Notes: generated by a model from the sequence alone, not told the origin. Shown: positions 1 to 9,319, counted from the first letter of the stretch. The stretch is DNA of 64,000 nucleotides from Niallia nealsonii (GCF_002835805.1 NZ_PISE01000010.1:1-64000); one strand, 5' to 3'. A program made the numbers and translations.

Positions 1-2
1 CT

Positions 3-86
3 GCTTATAAGGGAGATAGATTTTTTTATGAAGAGAGTTCGATAAACGATTATGTTGTTTTGAGCATTACGAGAACCGAGAATTGA
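3..86 (+). CDS. possible 3' end of an unidentified gene (partial)
   Basis: Frame 3 is open from the window edge for 27 codons and stops with TGA at 84-86. The peptide ends YVVLSITRTEN and looks like the C-terminal tail of a larger protein that starts outside the window. A second short open frame ends at 45. The stretch is too short to assign a family, and it may be non-coding. Confidence 0.3.
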   Translation, partial: AYKGDRFFYEESSINDYVVLSITRTEN

Positions 87-142
87 CCCACTATAACCGA
101 AAAACCTCACCTTTTCGATTGTTCAGCTATCTATTATTATTT

Positions 143-157
143 ATGTAAGCGAATACA
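143..157 (+). promoter_or_regulatory. cre box (CcpA site) before the sugar ABC operon
   Basis: The 15 bases ATGTAAGCGAATACA match every fixed position of the Bacillus cre consensus WTGNAANCGNWNNCW. The site lies about 50 bp upstream of the ATPase start codon, where bound CcpA/HPr-Ser-P would be expected to repress the rhamnose-type ABC operon while a preferred sugar is present. No clear promoter hexamers are claimed. Confidence 0.75.
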
Positions 158-208
158 ATTATAGGAATCTGAATGATTGTGCAGTGCTTTTTAGAGGAGG
201 AGAAGCTA

Positions 209-1720
209 TTGTCCGAATACGTTTTAGAACTTAGAGGCATTACAAAAATATTCCCTGGGGTTAAGGCGCTTGATCAAGTTCATTTTAAATTAAAAGCTGG
301 TGAAATTCATGCATTAATGGGAGAAAATGGTGCTGGGAAATCAACATTTATCAAAGTAATTACAGGGGTTCATTCACCAAATGAAGGAGAAATGTTTTTA
401 AACGGCGAGAAAGTTGAATTTAAGAATCCGAATGAAGCGAAAGCAAAAGGAATTGCTGCAATTTATCAGCATGTTACGAATTATCCGGATTTAAGTGTAA
501 CAGAAAATATTTTTATGGGCCATGAGAAAGTAACGGTTAAATCAAAGCGACTCCGTTGGAAAGAGATGCATAATGAGGCAGAACAAATTTTAAAAAGTTT
601 AGGTTCGACAATTGATCCTAAACAAGAGATGGGATCATTAAGTGTGGCACAGCAGCAAATTGTAGAAATTGCAAAGGCTATTTCTACAAATGCGAAAATT
701 ATCATTATGGATGAGCCAACTGCAGCATTAACGGCAAGAGAAAGTGAAGAATTATATAGAATAGCTGAAACTTTAAGGGATAACGGCGCATCTATTATTT
801 TTATTTCGCATCGCTTTGAAGATATGTATCGATTAGCAAGTCAAGTTACTGTATTCCGTGATTCTAAGTATATAGGATCATGGGCGGTCAAAGATATTTC
901 TAACGAAGACTTAATAGTTGCAATGGTTGGCAGAAAAATAACACAAGTCTTTCCTGAGAAGAGGGGCTGCATTGGCGAGGAAATACTTCGTGTAGAGAAT
1001 TTATCGAAAACCGGCTACTTTGCAGATATATCGTTTTCCCTCAGAAAAGGAGAAGTACTTGGTCTTACAGGACTTGTTGGTTCAGGGCGCAGCGAAGTTT
1101 GTCAAACAATCTTTGGAATTGACCCATATGACAACGGAGCCGTTTATTTTAAAGAGAAAAAAATAAGATTAAAGCGTCCGTTAGATGCAATGAATATCGG
1201 GATAGGCTATTTGCCAGAGGACCGTCAACTTCAAGGGCTGGTGCTTGATTGGGGAATCGGCAAAAACATCACATTGCCAAGTATAAAAAAAATTGCTGAA
1301 AAAGGTTGGCTTCGTGAAAAGAAGGAAGCAGCTATTGCAAAAGATTTAGCTGAAAAGGTGAATGTAAAAGCAATAAGCATTTTTGATCTGGCTAGTTCCT
1401 TATCAGGAGGGAATCAGCAAAAAGTTGCTGTTGCAAAGCTATTAGCATCTGATTTAGATGTTATTATCCTTGACGAACCGACAAAAGGAGTAGATGTAGG
1501 AGCAAAATCAGCTATTTATTCCATTATTAATGATTTAGCAGAACAGGGATATGGAATTATTATGATATCTTCAGAAATGCCTGAAATTCTTGGTTTAAGT
1601 GATCGCATTGTCGTCATGAAGGAAGGAAGGGTCACTAAAACATTAACAAGAGAAAACGCCACACAAGAAGCAATTTTAGAAGCAGCCATGATGGACAATA
1701 ACAAACAGAAAACAGTTTAA
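209..1720 (+). CDS. rhaT: sugar ABC transporter ATP-binding protein (CUT2, RhaT/RbsA type)
   Basis: Tandem-domain ATPase of a CUT2 monosaccharide importer, 503 aa, the usual size for RbsA/RhaT. The N-terminal half has Walker A GENGAGKST, a signature region SVAQQQ and Walker B IIIMDEP. The C-terminal half has the degenerate P-loop GLVGSGRSE, signature LSGGNQQK and Walker B VIILDEP. The TTG at 209 is chosen because GAGGAGG at 194-200 is well spaced for it; an ATG at 173 would add 12 unlikely residues. It is first in a four-gene set with two permeases and a binding lipoprotein and lies behind a cre box. Rhamnose is inferred from family likeness and the nearby rha genes; AI-2, ribose or another sugar cannot be excluded. 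Confidence 0.85.
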   Translation: MSEYVLELRGITKIFPGVKALDQVHFKLKAGEIHALMGENGAGKSTFIKVITGVHSPNEGEMFLNGEKVEFKNPNEAKAKGIAAIYQHVTNYPDLSVTENIFMGHEKVTVKSKRLRWKEMHNEAEQILKSLGSTIDPKQEMGSLSVAQQQIVEIAKAISTNAKIIIMDEPTAALTARESEELYRIAETLRDNGASIIFISHRFEDMYRLASQVTVFRDSKYIGSWAVKDISNEDLIVAMVGRKITQVFPEKRGCIGEEILRVENLSKTGYFADISFSLRKGEVLGLTGLVGSGRSEVCQTIFGIDPYDNGAVYFKEKKIRLKRPLDAMNIGIGYLPEDRQLQGLVLDWGIGKNITLPSIKKIAEKGWLREKKEAAIAKDLAEKVNVKAISIFDLASSLSGGNQQKVAVAKLLASDLDVIILDEPTKGVDVGAKSAIYSIINDLAEQGYGIIMISSEMPEILGLSDRIVVMKEGRVTKTLTRENATQEAILEAAMMDNNKQKTV

Positions 1721-1744
1721 AAGGAAAAGAAAGAGGTGAGTAAG

Positions 1745-2782
1745 ATGCCAGAAAACACGTTAGAACGATCTATTCAGACAAAACAAGAAAAGGAGAAAGC
1801 TCCCTTTTTAGCAGTCATATCTAAATTTAGAGAATTAGGACTCTTACTGTTTATTGTCATTTTGGCAATTGTTGTTCAATTAAGAAATCCAAGTTTTTTA
1901 ACCGCTGAAAATATAACAGATATGATTACAAATACAGCAATACTCAGTATTTTAGCACTGGGAATGATGATTGTTTTAATTACGAGAGGAATCGATTTAT
2001 CGGTAGGAGCTATTATTGCCCTCTCAGGCATGGTATCTGCTCAAGTTGTTAGTACGAATCCAAATTTGCATCCACTAGTAAGTCTTTTGCTAGGTATTGC
2101 GATTGGTATTTTATGCGGGCTGATAACAGGTTTTCTTGTTTCGAAAATTGGTATACTTCCAATCATAGCTTCCTTAGCGATGATGAATATATTCCGAGGC
2201 GTAACATATATGGTCAGTGATGGGAAATGGATTAGTTCCTATCAGATGCCAGACAGTTTTGTTGGGATCGCTACAGGAAAAATCTTAGGAATCAATACAC
2301 TAATTTTTATTGCAATTATCATTTATCTTATTTTCTATTATTTTATCAATCACACAAGAACAGGCCGGCAAATTTATGCGGTGGGAAGTAATCCAGATTC
2401 TGCAAAAGTAAGTGGCATCAACGAAACAAAGATATTGATGCTAGTGTATACAATTATGGGCGGGCTTGCTGGACTTTCAGGTGTTCTATGGGTTTCTAAG
2501 TTTGCGTCTGCCCAAGGCGACACTGCGAGCGGTTATGAATTGACAGTAATTGCAGCATGTATTCTCGGTGGAGTCAGCATTGCAGGAGGCTCTGGGAAAA
2601 TCGCTGGAGTAATATTAGGGGCTGTATTAATTGGGCTATTAAATAATGCCTTGCCATTATTAAACGTATCACCGTTTTGGCAAAGCGGAATCCAAGGAGC
2701 AATTATTTTAATTGCAGTTATTACAAATACCCTCGTAAAAAGAGGTGTGAACCGTAATAATCTTTTAAGGAGGAAAATTTAA
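1745..2782 (+). CDS. rhaP: sugar ABC transporter permease (CUT2, RhaP type)
   Basis: Integral membrane permease of the RbsC-like family (345 aa), with about eight to ten hydrophobic segments and the conserved segments GIDLSVGAIIALSG near the first third and GGVSIAGGSGKIAG near the C-terminus. The ATG at 1745 is preferred over the GTG at 1736 because GAGGTGA ends 4-5 bases before it. It follows the ATPase gene by 24 bp and precedes a second permease by 3 bp, so translation is probably coupled. The two permeases most likely form a heterodimeric channel, as in rhizobial RhaPQ. Substrate is inferred from context only. Confidence 0.85.
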   Translation: MPENTLERSIQTKQEKEKAPFLAVISKFRELGLLLFIVILAIVVQLRNPSFLTAENITDMITNTAILSILALGMMIVLITRGIDLSVGAIIALSGMVSAQVVSTNPNLHPLVSLLLGIAIGILCGLITGFLVSKIGILPIIASLAMMNIFRGVTYMVSDGKWISSYQMPDSFVGIATGKILGINTLIFIAIIIYLIFYYFINHTRTGRQIYAVGSNPDSAKVSGINETKILMLVYTIMGGLAGLSGVLWVSKFASAQGDTASGYELTVIAACILGGVSIAGGSGKIAGVILGAVLIGLLNNALPLLNVSPFWQSGIQGAIILIAVITNTLVKRGVNRNNLLRRKI

Positions 2783-2785
2783 AGC

Positions 2786-3814
2786 ATGGAACATAAACCA
2801 GTTGTAAAGGAAGAATATATAAAACGTCAGCTAGTCAGCAGCAAACCCTTTTCTATCAAAAGTTTTTTTCTTCAATGGGAATGGATGCTAGTAATAATTT
2901 TAGCTATTGTACTATTGGTTAATGCTAGTCTCTCTCCATACTTTTTAAGTGGTTCGAGCTTAAGAGATGGAACGATGGTTTTTTTAGATAAGGCCTATAT
3001 TGTTTTTCCAATGGCACTTATCATGATTTTACGGGATATCGATATTTCGGTCGGATCAACAGTTGCTTTATCGTCAGTTGTAATGGCAACGCTTTATAAT
3101 AGTTTAGGCATTCCAATGGAAATGGCAATTGTAATTTGCTTGTTGGTTGGTTGTTTATGCGGCTTTTTAAATGGTCTGCTGATTGTAAAATTTAAAGAAC
3201 TCTCCGCCGTTATTATCACACTTGGAACAATGATTTTATATAGAGGAATTGCTTATATTATTTTGGAAGACCAGGCTTCAGGAAATTTTCCAGAATGGTT
3301 TAAACTGCTTGGATGGGGTTATATAAATGGAATTCCTATTATTCTTATTGGTTTTATAATAGTTGCCATAGTATTTACTTTATTGCTGCATAGAACAACA
3401 TTTGGAAGACAAGTGTATGCAATTGGGAATAATCCAACTGCAAGTAAATTTTCTGGTGTGCAAATCGATAAAATTAAGATTATTGTTTTTACATTAACTG
3501 GTTTAATGGCAGCGATTACAGCATTGTTTTTAGCTTCACGTATGGGAAGTACAAGACCTAATATTGCAACAGGCTATGAATTGGATGTTATTGCAATGGC
3601 GGCTCTTGGGGGCATTAGTACAGCTGGAGGAAAAGGAAGAATGCTTGGAACAATTATAGCTGTTTTTATTGTAGGATATTTGCAGTATGGTCTAGGACTG
3701 ATCAATATTTCGTCTCAAACATTATTAATTATTATCGGCTTATTGTTAATATTTGCGGTGGCTGTTCCCAAAGTCAAGGTAGCTAATTTATTAAAAAGAA
3801 AAGGAAGCAGTTAA
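2786..3814 (+). CDS. rhaQ: sugar ABC transporter permease (CUT2, RhaQ type)
   Basis: Second CUT2 permease, 342 aa, homologous to the gene before it: it has DIDISVGSTVALSS and GGISTAGGKGRMLG at corresponding places. Its N-terminal cytoplasmic extension of about 30 residues, before the first membrane segment, is typical of RhaQ. AAGGAGG lies inside the 3' end of the preceding gene, about 12 bases from the ATG, so translational coupling is likely. Two different permeases in one CUT2 operon fits rhamnose and AI-2 importers better than ribose importers, which use a homodimer. Confidence 0.83.
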   Translation: MEHKPVVKEEYIKRQLVSSKPFSIKSFFLQWEWMLVIILAIVLLVNASLSPYFLSGSSLRDGTMVFLDKAYIVFPMALIMILRDIDISVGSTVALSSVVMATLYNSLGIPMEMAIVICLLVGCLCGFLNGLLIVKFKELSAVIITLGTMILYRGIAYIILEDQASGNFPEWFKLLGWGYINGIPIILIGFIIVAIVFTLLLHRTTFGRQVYAIGNNPTASKFSGVQIDKIKIIVFTLTGLMAAITALFLASRMGSTRPNIATGYELDVIAMAALGGISTAGGKGRMLGTIIAVFIVGYLQYGLGLINISSQTLLIIIGLLLIFAVAVPKVKVANLLKRKGSS

Positions 3815-3883
3815 TTTCATTTGTTTTGCACGACAATTTATTGTCTGTAAATATATTACGATCATTAGAGGGGAGAAGAGAAG

Positions 3884-4930
3884 ATGAAAAGATTTCTAGG
3901 GGGATTTATAGCAATTATGATGATTGTGTATCTTGCTGCATGCAGTGCTTCGACAAGTCCAAGTGGCGGCAGTGAAAAGAAAGAAGGAGGAAAATCAGGT
4001 GCAAAAAAACATGCAATGATCTTTAAAAATACGGGAAATCCGTATGGAGAAAAAATGATGGAAGGATTTGAGAAAGCAATCACAGAAAAAGGCGGCGAAG
4101 TGATCCTTCGTTCTCCAGATCAGCCAACTGCCGAAGGACAAATTCAAATTATTGAACAGCTGATTACCCAAAATGTTGATTCTATTACCATAGCAGGAAA
4201 TGACTTTGATGCACTTGAACCTGTATTATCCAAGGCTATGGATAAAGGAATTGAAGTTGTGTCTGTAGATTCAGCCGTTAATGCAAAAAGCAGAATGGTT
4301 CATGTCAATCAAGCAAACCCTGAAAGAATTGGTGCGGGCCAGATTGAAGCTGTTGCAGATATGATCGGTGGAAAAGGAGAAATTGCGATTTTAAGTGCAA
4401 CATCACAAGCTGCTAACCAAAACTTATGGATTGAATATATGAAAAAAGAATTAGAAAAGCCAGAATATAAGGACATAAAACTAGTAAAAGTAGCTTATGG
4501 CGATGACCTTCGTGATAAAAGTGTATCTGAAACAGAAGCTTTATTAAAATCTTATCCAAATTTAAAAGCGATCATTGCCCCGACAACTGTTGGAATTGCT
4601 GCTGCGGGCAAAGTTTTAACAGATAAAGGTTTAGTAGGCAAAGTAAAATTAACAGGACTTGGTCTTCCAAGTGAAATGGCAAGCTATATCAAAAATGGAG
4701 TATCTCCATATATGTTCTTATGGAATCCAATTGATGTTGGCTATGCTGCAGGATATACAGCAGATGCGTTGGTAGAAGGCACCATCACTGGAAAAGTAGG
4801 AGATAAATTCGAAGCAGGCGATATGGGTCAACAAGAGATCGTAGAAGATGGGGAAGGAACACAAGTAATGTTAGGAGATCCATTTAAATTTGATGCAGAT
4901 AATATTGATGAGTGGAAGGACGTTTATTAA
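3884..4930 (+). CDS. rhaS: sugar-binding lipoprotein of ABC importer (RhaS/LsrB type)
   Basis: Extracellular binding protein anchored as a lipoprotein, 348 aa. The signal peptide ends in the lipobox LAAC with the lipidated Cys at residue 20, followed by a Ser/Gly/Lys-rich linker and a type-1 periplasmic binding domain (about residues 40-330). AGAGGGGAGAAG precedes the ATG. It is the last gene of the importer operon, separated from rhaQ by 69 bp that include the small hairpin GACAAT-TT-ATTGTC at 3832-3845, which may help set a separate transcript level. A strong terminator follows. Rhamnose as ligand is inferred from the operon type and neighbourhood. Confidence 0.83.
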   Translation: MKRFLGGFIAIMMIVYLAACSASTSPSGGSEKKEGGKSGAKKHAMIFKNTGNPYGEKMMEGFEKAITEKGGEVILRSPDQPTAEGQIQIIEQLITQNVDSITIAGNDFDALEPVLSKAMDKGIEVVSVDSAVNAKSRMVHVNQANPERIGAGQIEAVADMIGGKGEIAILSATSQAANQNLWIEYMKKELEKPEYKDIKLVKVAYGDDLRDKSVSETEALLKSYPNLKAIIAPTTVGIAAAGKVLTDKGLVGKVKLTGLGLPSEMASYIKNGVSPYMFLWNPIDVGYAAGYTADALVEGTITGKVGDKFEAGDMGQQEIVEDGEGTQVMLGDPFKFDADNIDEWKDVY

Positions 4931-4985
4931 TAGCAGATTATTAAATCATCAGTCCCATGCAATAACTCAAACACATAAACAAATA

Positions 4986-5020
4986 AGAAAAAGCCAGCAA
5001 TGATTTGCAGGCTTTTTCTA
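4986..5020 (+). terminator. rho-independent terminator of the sugar ABC operon
   Basis: GAAAAAGCC-A-GCAA pairs with TTGC-A-GGCTTTTTC around a TGAT loop, with T-rich sequence in the right arm. It lies 56 bp after the binding-protein stop codon. Confidence 0.85.
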
Positions 5021-5063
5021 TATGGTGAAAAAAGCGTTTAAAACGTGTATATCGGCAATTTTA

Positions 5064-5175
5064 TAGAGTGAAACTTCAATCAGGCTTTTACTCAGCAAGT
5101 TTTTGTTCACCTAGATTTCTCATTTTCTTTTCTATTCCCTTAGGTGGGGAAAAAGCCTGTTAATGCGTAATAAAG
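5064..5175 (-). repeat. family A dispersed repeat, copy A1
   Basis: Read on the minus strand this copy runs from TTACGCATTAA through CCCACCTAAGGGA and GAGAAATCTAGGTG to GCCTGATTGAAGTTTCACT, colinear with copy A2 at 7959-8111. The segments CCACCTA and TAGGTG are inverted repeats about 25 bp apart. No open reading frame is conserved. Confidence 0.7.
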
Positions 5176-5179
5176 AAAA

Positions 5180-5212
5180 GAGTTAATGAACAAATGTTTT
5201 GTTCATTAACTT
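5180..5212 (-). terminator. terminator after rpe
   Basis: AGTTAATGAACAAA and TTTGTTCATTAACT form a 14-bp stem with a tiny loop, immediately after the rpe stop codon on the minus strand. The following minus-strand sequence is T-rich (CTCTTTTCTTTATT). Confidence 0.65.
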
Positions 5213-5219
5213 ATAAATA

Positions 5220-5867
5220 TTAGCCTCGTATTGCTTTAATTGCTTGCGCACGATCAGAGCTTCCATAAATAAACGATCCAGCTACTAATACATTAGCTCC
5301 TGCTTCTATACATATTTTAGCTGTTTCTTCATTTATTCCGCCATCTACTTCAATTTCTAGTTCTGGATTCCATTCATTTGCCATTTCTCGAACTTCTGTA
5401 ATTTTTGGAACCACGCTTGAAATAAAGGCTTGCCCGCCAAAACCAGGGTTTACGGTCATTAACAAAACCATATCGATGTCTTGTATAATATGTTTAATTG
5501 TATCCACAGGGGTACTTGGGTTAAGAACAACACCTGCTTTAATTCCTTGTTCCTTTATTAGCTGAATAGTACGGTGAAGATGCCGGCATGCTTCTACATG
5601 AACGGTAATAATATCTGCACCAGCTTTTGCGAATTCAGGAATATATTGATCGGGATTTTCAATCATTAAATGGACATCGAGGGGCAATTTAGTAATTGGA
5701 CGGATTGCATCTACAACTAAAGGGCCAATTGTAATATTTGGCACAAAATGACCATCCATTACATCTACATGGATATAATCAGCGCCGCCAAGTTCTACAT
5801 CTTTTATATCTTCTCCAAGTGCTGCAAAATTTGCTGAGAGAATAGATGGAGCAATTTTAATCATCAT
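5220..5867 (-). CDS. rpe: ribulose-phosphate 3-epimerase
   Basis: Interconverts D-ribulose 5-phosphate and D-xylulose 5-phosphate in the cytosol, the entry point of araA/B/D-derived xylulose 5-phosphate into the pentose pathway. The 215-aa TIM barrel is the normal family length. It opens with the family start [11 protein letters not shown], carries the metal-binding block [12 protein letters not shown], the second block [19 protein letters not shown] and the phosphate-binding VDGGI and VAGSFIY. Two ATGs are adjacent; GGAGG suits the first (5867). It stands alone on the minus strand. In B. subtilis rpe sits in the cpgA-rpe-thiN cluster, so this solitary copy among sugar genes may be a second, catabolic paralogue; that is inference. 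Confidence 0.93.
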   Translation of the reverse strand: MMIKIAPSILSANFAALGEDIKDVELGGADYIHVDVMDGHFVPNITIGPLVVDAIRPITKLPLDVHLMIENPDQYIPEFAKAGADIITVHVEACRHLHRTIQLIKEQGIKAGVVLNPSTPVDTIKHIIQDIDMVLLMTVNPGFGGQAFISSVVPKITEVREMANEWNPELEIEVDGGINEETAKICIEAGANVLVAGSFIYGSSDRAQAIKAIRG

Positions 5868-6012
5868 AAGAAACCTCCAAGTTTATGTATGTTTGTTGCT
5901 GCTTTTGAAAAAGGAACTATAAGTACATATCTAAAATTATAGCAGATAGAAAATAAGACACCAAGAAAATATATAGATAAGCATTCTGTTTTAGAAGAAG
6001 AGAAAATACAGT

Positions 6013-6045
6013 AAAAAAACCCCATCTTAATAAAGTAAGATAGGG
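6013..6045 (-). terminator. terminator after the small hypothetical gene
   Basis: On the minus strand GCCCTATCTTA pairs with TAAGATGGGG around TTTAT, followed by TTTTTTA. It lies 10 bp beyond the stop codon of the gene ending at 6055. Confidence 0.7.
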
Positions 6046-6054
6046 CAATCACAA

Positions 6055-6474
6055 TTAGGATAATAGATTTACAATCTCTTTTTGAACAGCTGATGAACTT
6101 GATTGGAAACTAGTGGAGATGCATGCGATAAGCAGTTCTTTGTTTTTGTACTGTTCTGGTTTGTTTTTATTATAATAAAAACGGATAGCTTCTTCTTCTT
6201 TAAAAAACTCTTTTCCTAATTTTAATAAAGTAGTAACAGGCAAAACAGAAAAATCTATCGGGCTAGCCTCTTCGTTAGCAGCCACTTCTGTATCTGCTTC
6301 TTGATGGAAATCTTTTACTACTTTATTTAGCAAAGTTTCTTGTTCCAACACTTGCTTAAATAGTTTTTTGCGGACTCTTTTCTTTTTGGAATGAAGTCCA
6401 AATACATCTAAAATATAATGATGAAGTTCTCTATTTTGGATAACGTCTTCTTGTTTTTTATAAATGGTATTCAT
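6055..6474 (-). CDS. hypothetical protein, 139 aa
   Basis: Not recognised. The ATG at 6474 is chosen because AAGGAG lies 8 bases upstream; the frame stays open for 12 further codons without a ribosome site. The protein is charged, with a basic stretch (HSKKKRVRKKLFK) near residue 30, an acidic middle (around residues 60-70) and a hydrophobic C-terminal helix. It has no signal peptide, membrane segment or Cys pair. It is predicted cytoplasmic and mostly helical. A good ribosome site and a terminator right after the stop support it as a real monocistronic gene. Confidence 0.65.
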   Translation of the reverse strand: MNTIYKKQEDVIQNRELHHYILDVFGLHSKKKRVRKKLFKQVLEQETLLNKVVKDFHQEADTEVAANEEASPIDFSVLPVTTLLKLGKEFFKEEEAIRFYYNKNKPEQYKNKELLIACISTSFQSSSSAVQKEIVNLLS

Positions 6475-6691
6475 TATATAACTCCTTTTCTCGATAAACT
6501 GCCAATCCATTTTTTCCGAGCTGGATTTTACGCACGGAAACTATTATATACTAAACTAGGGAAAGTACAAAATCTATCTTTCATAATAGTAGAATAATGA
6601 ATAAGTAGAGCCTGCCATAAGTTAAGTAGAAAGTGAACAAAAATTTAAAGTATTTAATGCATTAAAATATTTTATATTAGGCTGTTAGTTG

Positions 6692-7930
6692 CTATTTGGC
6701 GCCTTTTTTTTCAAATAATTGCACAATGGCAACCAATACATCTACTGCTTTTTGCATATTATTAACGGAAATATATTCGTATTTGCTATGGAAGTTTTCG
6801 CCGCCTGTAAAGATATTGGGTGTAGGCAGTCCCATATATGATAATTGAGATCCATCTGTACCTCCGCGAATTGGCTGAACAATTGGTTTTATCCCTAGAT
6901 TTTCCATTGCTTGGTAGGCCACGTCGACTATTTCTTTGACAGGTTCAATTTTCTCTCGCATATTATAGTATTGATCGTTTAATTCTAAATGAACGGTATT
7001 TTCGCCATATTTATCATTCAGTTTTTCAATAATTACAGTCAGAGTCTTTTTGCGATTTTCAAATCCTTCGCGATCAAAATCACGGATAATATAATGCAAT
7101 TTGCTCTGTTCCACATCCCCGTTAAAGGATAATAGATGGTAGAAACCTTCATAGCCTTCTGTATGTTCAGGTGCTTCCTTTTCTGGTAGCTGGCTTTCAA
7201 TTTCCATCGCAATTTTCATGCTATTGACCATTTTTCCTTTCGCCGTTCCAGGATGGACGTTTGTGCCTTTAACCGTGATTTTAGCAGCTGCTGCATGAAA
7301 GCTTTCATATTGAAGTTCGCCAAGAGGACCTCCGTCCACTGTATAGGCAAAATCTGCGCCAAATGCCTTTACATCAAATTTATGTGGCCCTCTGCCTATT
7401 TCTTCATCTGGTGTAAAAGCAACACGTATTTTTCCATGCTTTATTTCTGGATGCTGAATAAGATAGATAAGCGCTGTTATAATTTCGACGATGCCCGCTT
7501 TATTATCCGCTCCAAGCAATGTTGTTCCATCTGTTGTCAGCAATGTATGTCCAATATAGTTTTTCAGCTCTGGAAATTCTGTTGGGGAAAGTACAATATG
7601 TAAGTCTCTATTTAATATAATGTCTTTCCCGTCATAGTTTTCAACCAATTGAGGGCGGACATTTGTGCCAGTAAAATCAGTAGCTGTATCTAAATGTGCT
7701 AAAAAGCCGATAGTAGGCAGCTCTTTGTCAGTATTTGCCGGCAGTGTAGCCATTACATAGCCGAATTCATCGATTGTAACATCTGCCATGCCAATTTCCT
7801 TCAGTCCTTCTACTAATAAATTTCCAAGTGTAAGCTGACCAGGAGTGGAAGGACAGGAATCACTGTTTTCGTTTGATTGCGTATCAACAACTGCATAAGA
7901 AATAAAGCGGTCAATAATGCTGTTTCTCAA
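6692..7930 (-). CDS. pepT: peptidase T (tripeptide aminopeptidase)
   Basis: M20-family zinc tripeptidase that removes the N-terminal residue from tripeptides in the cytoplasm; 412 aa with the start used here, close to B. subtilis PepT. It has the metal-ligand segments [18 protein letters not shown] and [14 protein letters not shown] with the catalytic Glu pair, and the C-terminal [13 protein letters not shown] with a metal-binding His. The TTG at 7930 is chosen: AAGGAG is 9 bases before it and the product then aligns with the known N-terminus (…IIDRF). An in-frame ATG at 7939 abuts the Shine-Dalgarno sequence, and the GTG at 7960 has none. It is alone on its strand and has no evident tie to the sugar genes. 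Confidence 0.93.
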   Translation of the reverse strand: MRNSIIDRFISYAVVDTQSNENSDSCPSTPGQLTLGNLLVEGLKEIGMADVTIDEFGYVMATLPANTDKELPTIGFLAHLDTATDFTGTNVRPQLVENYDGKDIILNRDLHIVLSPTEFPELKNYIGHTLLTTDGTTLLGADNKAGIVEIITALIYLIQHPEIKHGKIRVAFTPDEEIGRGPHKFDVKAFGADFAYTVDGGPLGELQYESFHAAAAKITVKGTNVHPGTAKGKMVNSMKIAMEIESQLPEKEAPEHTEGYEGFYHLLSFNGDVEQSKLHYIIRDFDREGFENRKKTLTVIIEKLNDKYGENTVHLELNDQYYNMREKIEPVKEIVDVAYQAMENLGIKPIVQPIRGGTDGSQLSYMGLPTPNIFTGGENFHSKYEYISVNNMQKAVDVLVAIVQLFEKKGAK

Positions 7931-7958
7931 AAAACTCATCTCCTTGTATTTATTTATC

Positions 7959-8111
7959 ACGCATTAAGGGGCTTTTGACCCCCACCTAAGGGATTATAAG
8001 AGAAAACGAGAAATCTAGGTGGGCAGAAATTTGCCCGTAAAAGCCTGATTGGTTCAACTAACAATCAGTGGGGGGATGAAAAAAACCCCCACTGATTGAA
8101 GTTTCACTTTA
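7959..8111 (+). repeat. family A dispersed repeat, copy A2 (fullest copy)
   Basis: Best-preserved copy, reading CACGCATTAAGGGGC … CCCACCTAAGGGATTA … CGAGAAATCTAGGTGGGC … AAAGCCTGATTGG … and ending TGAAGTTTCACTTT. Its right part folds into a strong hairpin (8063-8097, AATCAGTGGGGG/CCCCCACTGATT). It fills part of the 578-bp gap between the divergent pepT and thioredoxin-like genes. Confidence 0.75.
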
Positions 8112-8136
8112 TCTCTATTTGATGGGCAGTAAAATC

Positions 8137-8314
8137 TTCGCCTAAAAGATTAGGAGAGGACATGAGAAATCTAGGTTGGTAGAAATTTTCCCCAAAAAGC
8201 TCCATATAAAAGAACACAAACTTATAGCATCTACGTGGCCTGCATCCTTTTGGCCTCCTCTAACAATCAGGGGGCAAATATGGAACAGACCATCAATTGA
8301 AGTTTCACTTTATT
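8137..8314 (+). repeat. family A dispersed repeat, copy A3 (degenerate)
   Basis: Directly follows A2 in the same orientation. It keeps AGATTAGGAGAGGACATG, GAGAAATCTAGG, GTAGAAATTTTCCC, CTAACAATCAGGGGGC and the terminal ATTGAAGTTTCACTTTATTTG, but has diverged elsewhere and holds an unrelated-looking insert around 8215-8260. The tandem arrangement suggests duplication or insertion next to an older copy. Confidence 0.55.
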
Positions 8315-8508
8315 TGATTTTAACATGGGCAATATGAATATTGGAATTTTTAGTAGAGTAAAATCTTTCTTCATATTTCTGCATTTTCTGCCTTGTTTTT
8401 AAGTGAAATGTCACTATTTCCCGAGAAATGTCCATACAATGCACAAAAAATTCCAAACTCTTTTTCGATAAAATAATATTATATCAAATAATGACAAGGA
8501 GAGTGTGC

Positions 8509-9111
8509 ATGAAGAAGCCAATAATAATGATCAGTATATTACTTGCAATTATTTTTATTTGTTTTTTAGGAATATGGCTGTTAACTTCTCAAAAAACCAA
8601 TTCAATTGATGATATAGAGAAAATTGAGGCTAAAAACATTTTTTCTCAAAAAGGAGAAGAGGAATATATTGTTTATTTTTGGCAGTCGACTTGCTCCTAT
8701 TGCAAGCAAATAGAAGAAGAGGTTCTATCTTTTGATAAGACGGGAAATATTCCGATTTTTATTGTTGATATGCGAGAATCCACCAATGCAAAAAGTTGGT
8801 ATGACTGGGAAGGACATCACAAAAAATATGATAAGGTGATTGGGAAAGTAGAAAATGGCAAAGAGGTGCTAAATAAAGGTATGAATATAAAAGAGTATAC
8901 TAATCATAAAGAAATAGCCTGGGGTATAGAAACTACCGAAGCAAATCAAATTATTGCCAAACATAATACAGCATATGGAAACGAAGCACCTGCAAGTGTA
9001 GAGGAAATAGAGATTACAGGTACGCCTACTATGATAAAAATAAAGGACGGAAAAGTGACGAAATATGCTGTTGGAGTAAATGAAACATTAAGTTTGATGA
9101 CAGGAAAATAA
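8509..9111 (+). CDS. membrane-anchored thioredoxin-like protein
   Basis: A 200-aa protein with one N-terminal hydrophobic helix (about residues 4-25) and an extracytoplasmic thioredoxin-like domain. The redox motif is C62-S-Y-C65 in FWQSTCSYCKQ, and the cis-Pro loop is visible as ITGTPTMIKIKDGK near the C-terminus. Between them is an insertion of about 70 residues (WYDWEGHHKKYDK and on) longer than in classical thioredoxin, as in some bacteriocin-transport accessory or ResA/DsbA-like proteins. The ATG at 8509 has AAGGAG 7 bases upstream. It has no operon partner; a disulfide reduction or exchange role at the cell surface is inferred from the fold. Confidence 0.7.
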   Translation: MKKPIIMISILLAIIFICFLGIWLLTSQKTNSIDDIEKIEAKNIFSQKGEEEYIVYFWQSTCSYCKQIEEEVLSFDKTGNIPIFIVDMRESTNAKSWYDWEGHHKKYDKVIGKVENGKEVLNKGMNIKEYTNHKEIAWGIETTEANQIIAKHNTAYGNEAPASVEEIEITGTPTMIKIKDGKVTKYAVGVNETLSLMTGK

Positions 9112-9319
9112 AAAAGACCGAAAAGTAAAAAAGGCCTTTAACATAGTCTAATTGTTAAAAACTATATTATACTAATAAAGACTTAGAATACAGATATTAG
9201 CTGTTATGTTTGAAACCTTCCTTTTTATCTAAGGGAGAAAATATTTTCTATTTAAGAGAGTTAATCTGAATAGAGGGCAATCAATAAATCTCTAAAATAT
9301 TGAGATTGGAGAAAGTTTA

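Noticed and set aside
5864-6052. 62-codon minus-strand open frame upstream of rpe
   Set aside because: It includes the terminator of the neighbouring gene, has no ribosome site and overlaps the rpe start.
6641-6680. AT-only palindrome (ATTTAATGCATTAAAT) after pepT as a terminator
   Set aside because: The stem is weak and has no G+C core; it could equally be chance in A/T-rich DNA.
8428-8508. 27-residue N-terminal extension of the thioredoxin-like protein
   Set aside because: The ATG at 8509 has AAGGAG at good distance and then starts with a proper membrane anchor; the extension has no ribosome site.
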